From Bimuria novae-zelandiae CBS 107.79 (Eukaryota; Ascomycota; Dothideomycetes; Pleosporales; Didymosphaeriaceae), in NCBI GenBank assembly GCA_010015655.1, contig ML976679.1:90168-154167 (forward strand): DNA of 64,000 bases. The letters are read 5' to 3'. The position numbers and the translations under genes are program-made. Below, piece by piece: positions 60,240 through 64,000 of the stretch. Each line of letters starts with the position of its first letter. The first letter of the stretch is position 1. Below the pieces are notes generated by a model, which saw nothing but the letters and a program-made list of their open reading frames with translations, ran no database searches and was not told the origin of the DNA.

Positions 60240-61440
60240 AGCGTCAGGGCTTAGTTAATGTCCCTAAAGACGTCCGCGACGCCGCCCACTACTAATACTA
60301 TTATAGTCGCCCCGTGGCTATAGTAGTAAGAAGAGGTCTCTAATGCTATAATTATTATTACTTAGCTAGAGGCGAGAAGATATTGCTGCGCATATAGGCG
60401 TTAGTTTAACGTCTATAGGTAATCTTAAGCGGAATATATTAAAGTATAGCTAGGTAACGAAACTATAGCTTTTTAAGCTTAGAGCTCTATTAAAGCTTAC
60501 GCCTAAGGACAAGAAGGCTCTTTATAATAAGCTAATTTATAGCGGGTGGATATATTAAGATAAGATAGTATACTAGCTATTTATAGAGCGCGGCAGGCAT
60601 GTCTATTAATTAACGGTGTCACGACTAATTAAGTCCAAAGGATAGACTTAGAAGACCCTCTGGCCAATTATAGCAGCGCGGAATAGTGAGCTGAGGGAGG
60701 CATATAAATTAGAGATGGCCAAGTATACAGCGGACGACATAGTGTGTATTAACAAAAGCCTATTTAATAAGTAAACTGGCTAGCGTCACCACGCGTACGG
60801 TCCAATCGGTGCTAATAGACAATACTTTGGCGATATAAATAGAAAACGCACCTAGTTAATCCTGTCCGCGTATACTATCTATGGTTACCTACCTTGTACA
60901 GCGATCAAGCGTGGATACTTTAAAACCTAAGAGATTATTAACTGGCTGGTTACAGAGCTAATTCCAACTTTAAAGCTCCGCTATAGCAACTAGACAATAG
61001 TTATAGTACTAGATAACGCCTTAACTTACACGAATCCTGCTATTACTGCTGTCCTTAAGGAAGCTAGTTATATCGTCTAGTACTTGCCGCCATACTCGCT
61101 AGATTATAATCTAATTAAGCTTACTTTTACAGTGCTCAAGGCATAGATCCAGAAGAATTACATGTATATATAACATCGATTCGACGACTTTAGTGGCTTC
61201 CTAAGGGCGGCTATTATAGAGTCACACTGCGATCGCTTTGCGAGGAAACACTTTAAGCACTTATGTAGCAGGCTCTATATTAAAGAGCTTAAGCTAGCGC
61301 GTATTTAAGAGGAGCTAAATTAGATAAGTAGATAATTATATAGGTGTTTGCGTTGGCAGGAGACTAAGTAAGTAATAAAGTGCATAATATTACGCATAAT
61401 AGAGCCTGCTAAACAAGCTAATAGGATTTTACTAGGTGCC
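60240..61440 (+). pseudogene. Tc1/mariner (DDE_3) transposase remnant, second element
   Basis: Plus-strand blocks are ADDIVCINKSLFNK, RHHAYGPIGANRQYFGDI, YTIYGYLPCTAIKRGYF, IINWLVTELIPTLKLRY, VIVLDNALTYTNPAITAVL, YIVQYLPPYSLDYNLIKLTF and FDDFSGFLRAAIIESHCDRF. The second catalytic Asp (LDNA) remains; the first and third sites are damaged (CINKS for CxDE, LDYNLIK for PDxNPIE). Stops of the TAG/TAA type occur throughout. Confidence 0.82.
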
Positions 61441-61449
61441 ACCTAGTAA

Positions 61450-63385
61450 AATGTAATTAGTTTACCTAATATTTGTGATGCAAGGCTCACTAAACTTAGA
61501 CCCCTATCTTACTCTATAGCCCCGGCTCTATACACCTGCTTGAAACGACGAATCTTGTCTCGAAGTTGTAGCGTAACTCCGCTAGCTATGCCCTTCTTAC
61601 ATGCCTCCTTATATAAGCTGCTATTAGAGTCCGCAACTCTACGAAGCACGTTAAGTCCTTAGGCTTAACTAATAGCTATATCTTTAGCCTTCTCTACGAG
61701 CAGTTTCTTGTTATAGTTAGTAGTAATAGTAATCTACTAGTTAAAGAACTGCTTTGTTATGCCTAGTCCGCGATTATTTAGTGCTATAGGACTTAATAGA
61801 GGCGCTAGCTATAGACTCTATGGCTAAGTAGCTGTCTAATAGGAAGTTGTTAGTAGTTACTTAAGTAGACTAGCTTATCGCAGGTAAGTCTACTCCTGCT
61901 TTAAGAGATAAAGATCCTGCTAACGAGTTAAGTTACCTACTATAGAGCTAATTATATTATTGTAGCCTATCTCTATCTAATGCTCTGTTAACTGTGTGAA
62001 CATCTTACCTAGGCGCTTAAGCCGGTCCTCGCCGCGACGTCGAGCACCAACTCTACCACGCCCTCTGCCGCCACTACTATCCTGCGTGCCTACGGCAAGC
62101 TGGCGTTGCTGCCAATCACTGAGCAGGCGCTAGGGTGGCTGAGATGGAGTCGCACGAGCAGACTCACAGTCGTTAGCCCAAGTCTCTATCTGGTTTGGAT
62201 GGATCTTGTAGTGCAGACTCGGCTCTATTAGATAGATAAAACAGAAACCTCCATTATTTAGGCATTATGGGCTATTATATCTCTATAACCTATAGATCTC
62301 CTTCTTAAAGTCAGCCCGCGAGCGGAGGACCTCTAGACGTTGTTTATAGAGATTTCTATATTAATTAGGCTATAGAGTTAGACGCCGGGCGTCTGCTTGC
62401 TCGACGAGATCCTAGGTATAAGTCCGCTAACTAGGTAATAGTGTTCTGGCTGCTAACAAGCCAGCATCTAGAGCCTCCAATATAGGCGACGTGGCAACTA
62501 CTAGAGTTAGTAGAGTACATGCTAACTTAACGGTGAGCGTTAGCACTAACTATCGCGACTTTAGCAAGTTATCTATAAAGAATTAGTCACAACTTTTTAT
62601 TAGTTGGAGTACTTCTATATAGCTTAGATCGTCTAGATTCATCTCTTGCTGAGGGGTGTACTTGTTTGGCCCTAGCTGGACTTTCTACACGGCTAGTACG
62701 TCGATAATCTTCCACTCTTTCTCACCAATTTCTAGCACTGGTTTTGCAGTAATCTTATTAGCTATCTAATTTAGGCTAAAAGTAGAGAACTCGTCGCGTG
62801 TAGAAGCCGTATTAAACGTCGTGTACGTTTTCCCATTAACTGTAAAAGTATACTGGACGCGCAGAGGATATACAGTGACTAGTTTAGGTAGAGATAACTA
62901 ATAGTGGGCCGAAGAGCTGATAGGTGAACTCCGCTTAAGTCTTTCTACTAGGTTACTAACGTCATGGTTATTGTCACTATTAGGAAACTGTAGATGTTCT
63001 GGCCGGGGCGACGTTGGCAGGCTTAAGGACGTAATTTTGTGGATATTAACATACGCTACTTCCTCCTCTTCACGCGCAACTCTCTGTTGGCTGCTACTAG
63101 ATCGCGTTAGGGTCTCCTGGTCTGCGAAGCGGACGTGACTTGTCTAATAATTAGACACTAATTGATTAGCCCTTAGATTACGGGAGCTAGTTTGGCGTGC
63201 TCCACTAGCTCCCTTAGTCCTTAATAACTAAGACGGTCTTTAGACTTTATTAGAGCTCTCCTTGCGAGGATTACGTCCTCGACTTGATCGTGTAGAGCGG
63301 CGCGGAGGCTCTGTTTCTGCCGCTGAGGCCTGACGCCGAGGCTGTAATACCAAGGAGTAAGTATGGCGCTCTCACTACAACTTTA
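61450..63385 (-). pseudogene. Convergent accessory ORF of the second two-ORF element
   Basis: Minus-strand frame of about 600 codons from near 63370. It starts with an Arg/Ser-rich segment (RRSTRSSRGRNPRKESSNK), then EEEEVAYVNIHKITSLSLPT, TVYPLRVQYTFTVNGKTYTT, KEWKIIDVLAV, MNLDDLSYIEVLQLIK and, further on, FKKEIYRL, CLNNGGFCFIYLIEPSLHYK, a Gly/Arg stretch (SGGRGRVGARRRGED) and a helical C-terminus (KGIASGVTLQLRDKIRRFKQ). RIP-type stops interrupt one conserved phase. No known domain. Like its counterpart at 50300-52040 it is basic at the N-terminus and about the same length, but I see no convincing sequence identity. Confidence 0.58.
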
Positions 63386-63669
63386 TTATCTTGCTGATAA
63401 CTTACAGCCATGTTTATAGCCTAGGCGTTGCGCTTTGCATATGTAAATGGAAATTGTGTGAAACGAAGCGAGTGCGCAGCGCACGGACCAATTGTTCGGA
63501 TATTTCTGCACACGACAAATGTTGGTTCAGCACTTGGCGCGGTTCGGCAAATGGCGCACCCCAACCAAATCACGCAGTTTACAACACCTCGTTACTGAGT
63601 CGTCCACAATAGCTAGAATATTCTAATAATTCATTCAATTACTATATAAATTGCTGCGAAAAAGGTGTA

Positions 63670-64000
63670 CTACTGGAATTTCGCTGGAAGTTTGATGTTG
63701 CGGCCACGGCGCGTTGTTGTTGTGGGTGCTGGATCACGCCCCATTTCATCACCCCTATCCCCCCTACCCTCAGCAACCACCACACGTTGCTTTTTTTTCT
63801 GTTTTGGCGCTGCGGCAGGCTTTGAGGCCTTCCTCTTTCCCTTTTAAGAAGTTTGTATAGCCTTTTCGGAGTTTTCTTTCTCCTGAATTATCTGTTGTTG
63901 CTTAGCCTGTTTCTCCGCCGCGACCCTCTCCTTTTCCTCCCTTTTCTTAACCCTCAACCTTTCTCTCTCTTTCTTCTCCTGCAGGTTACGTAGCTTAGCT
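63670..64000 (-). pseudogene. C-terminal tail of a pogo/Fot1-type transposase, continuing past the window
   Basis: Read leftward from the right edge: a long charged coiled-coil (LQEKKERERLRVKKREEKER), one TAA in QTS-stop-KGKRK, KGKRKASKPAAAPKQKKKQR, and a terminal RRGRNIKLPAKFQ followed by TAG at 63672-63670. This basic tail with a final R-G-R-x-I-K-L-P is typical of fungal pogo transposases. Only one internal stop is visible, so this copy is less damaged than the others. The catalytic domain lies outside the window. Confidence 0.75.

Larger units (their letters stand above)
60047..63523 (+). mobile_element. Second two-ORF Tc1/mariner-like TIR element (3.5 kb)
   Basis: Inverted termini AACATTTGTCGTGTGCAGAA and continuing through CCGAACAATTGG match at 60047-60085 and 63486-63523, about 37 bp with one mismatch. 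No clear target duplication. The left part encodes a DDE_3 transposase on the plus strand and the right part a long convergent ORF on the minus strand: the same architecture as the element at 48809-52181 but with different sequence. Confidence 0.8.

Overview
This is a window of a filamentous ascomycete nuclear genome, most likely a Dothideomycete (inference). The evidence is genes with several 44-110 nt GT..AG introns, SomA/Flo8-, Bet3- and U5-40K-type genes of Pezizomycotina character, an Agd3/Gtb3-type galactosaminogalactan locus, and gene-rich DNA cut by AT-rich transposon blocks damaged in the manner of repeat-induced point mutation (RIP). In those blocks CpA/TpG is almost gone while CpG persists, and Gln/Trp codons have become stops.

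Layout. (1) 1-12351: a divergent pair. An agd3-like secreted polysaccharide deacetylase runs leftward off the edge, and a very large gtb3-like gene (about 3,057 aa by my splice model) combines many membrane segments with a C-terminal PelF-like GT4 glycosyltransferase. (2) 12352-16790: a decayed minisatellite and a broken gene of an 'IRN-x-IY' family. (3) 16791-26840: nested transposons. A Ty3/Gypsy chromovirus with 474-bp LTRs and a perfect 5-bp target duplication sits inside a Fot1/pogo transposase, which itself abuts or interrupts a second pogo copy. (4) 26838-30105: two tandem, decayed copies of one unknown gene, one split by a 129-bp MITE. (5) 30380-47370: mostly single-copy genes: a two-TM protein, the U5 snRNP WD40 protein, TRAPP subunit Bet3, the LisH regulator SomA/Flo8, a dead NLR/STAND gene, an intact relative of the broken gene in (2), and a multi-spanning glycoprotein. 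(6) 48801-53492: a Tc1-like element split by a larger two-ORF TIR element. (7) 53743-56420: a small kinase-like gene and an N-terminally truncated BCS1-type AAA ATPase with an altered P-loop. (8) 56480-64000: a second transposon pile (pogo, piggyBac, another two-ORF Tc1-like element, and a pogo C-terminus leaving the window).

Functionally, region 1 is expected to make, export and deacetylate an alpha-1,4-linked Gal/GalNAc adhesive polymer, and the SomA gene 24 kb away is the factor known to activate this pathway in Aspergillus fumigatus. The main novelties are accessory ORFs carried by the mobile elements: a Zn2Cys6-patterned ORF antisense in the chromovirus, and long convergent second ORFs in two different Tc1/mariner-like elements. 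All exon boundaries are read by eye.
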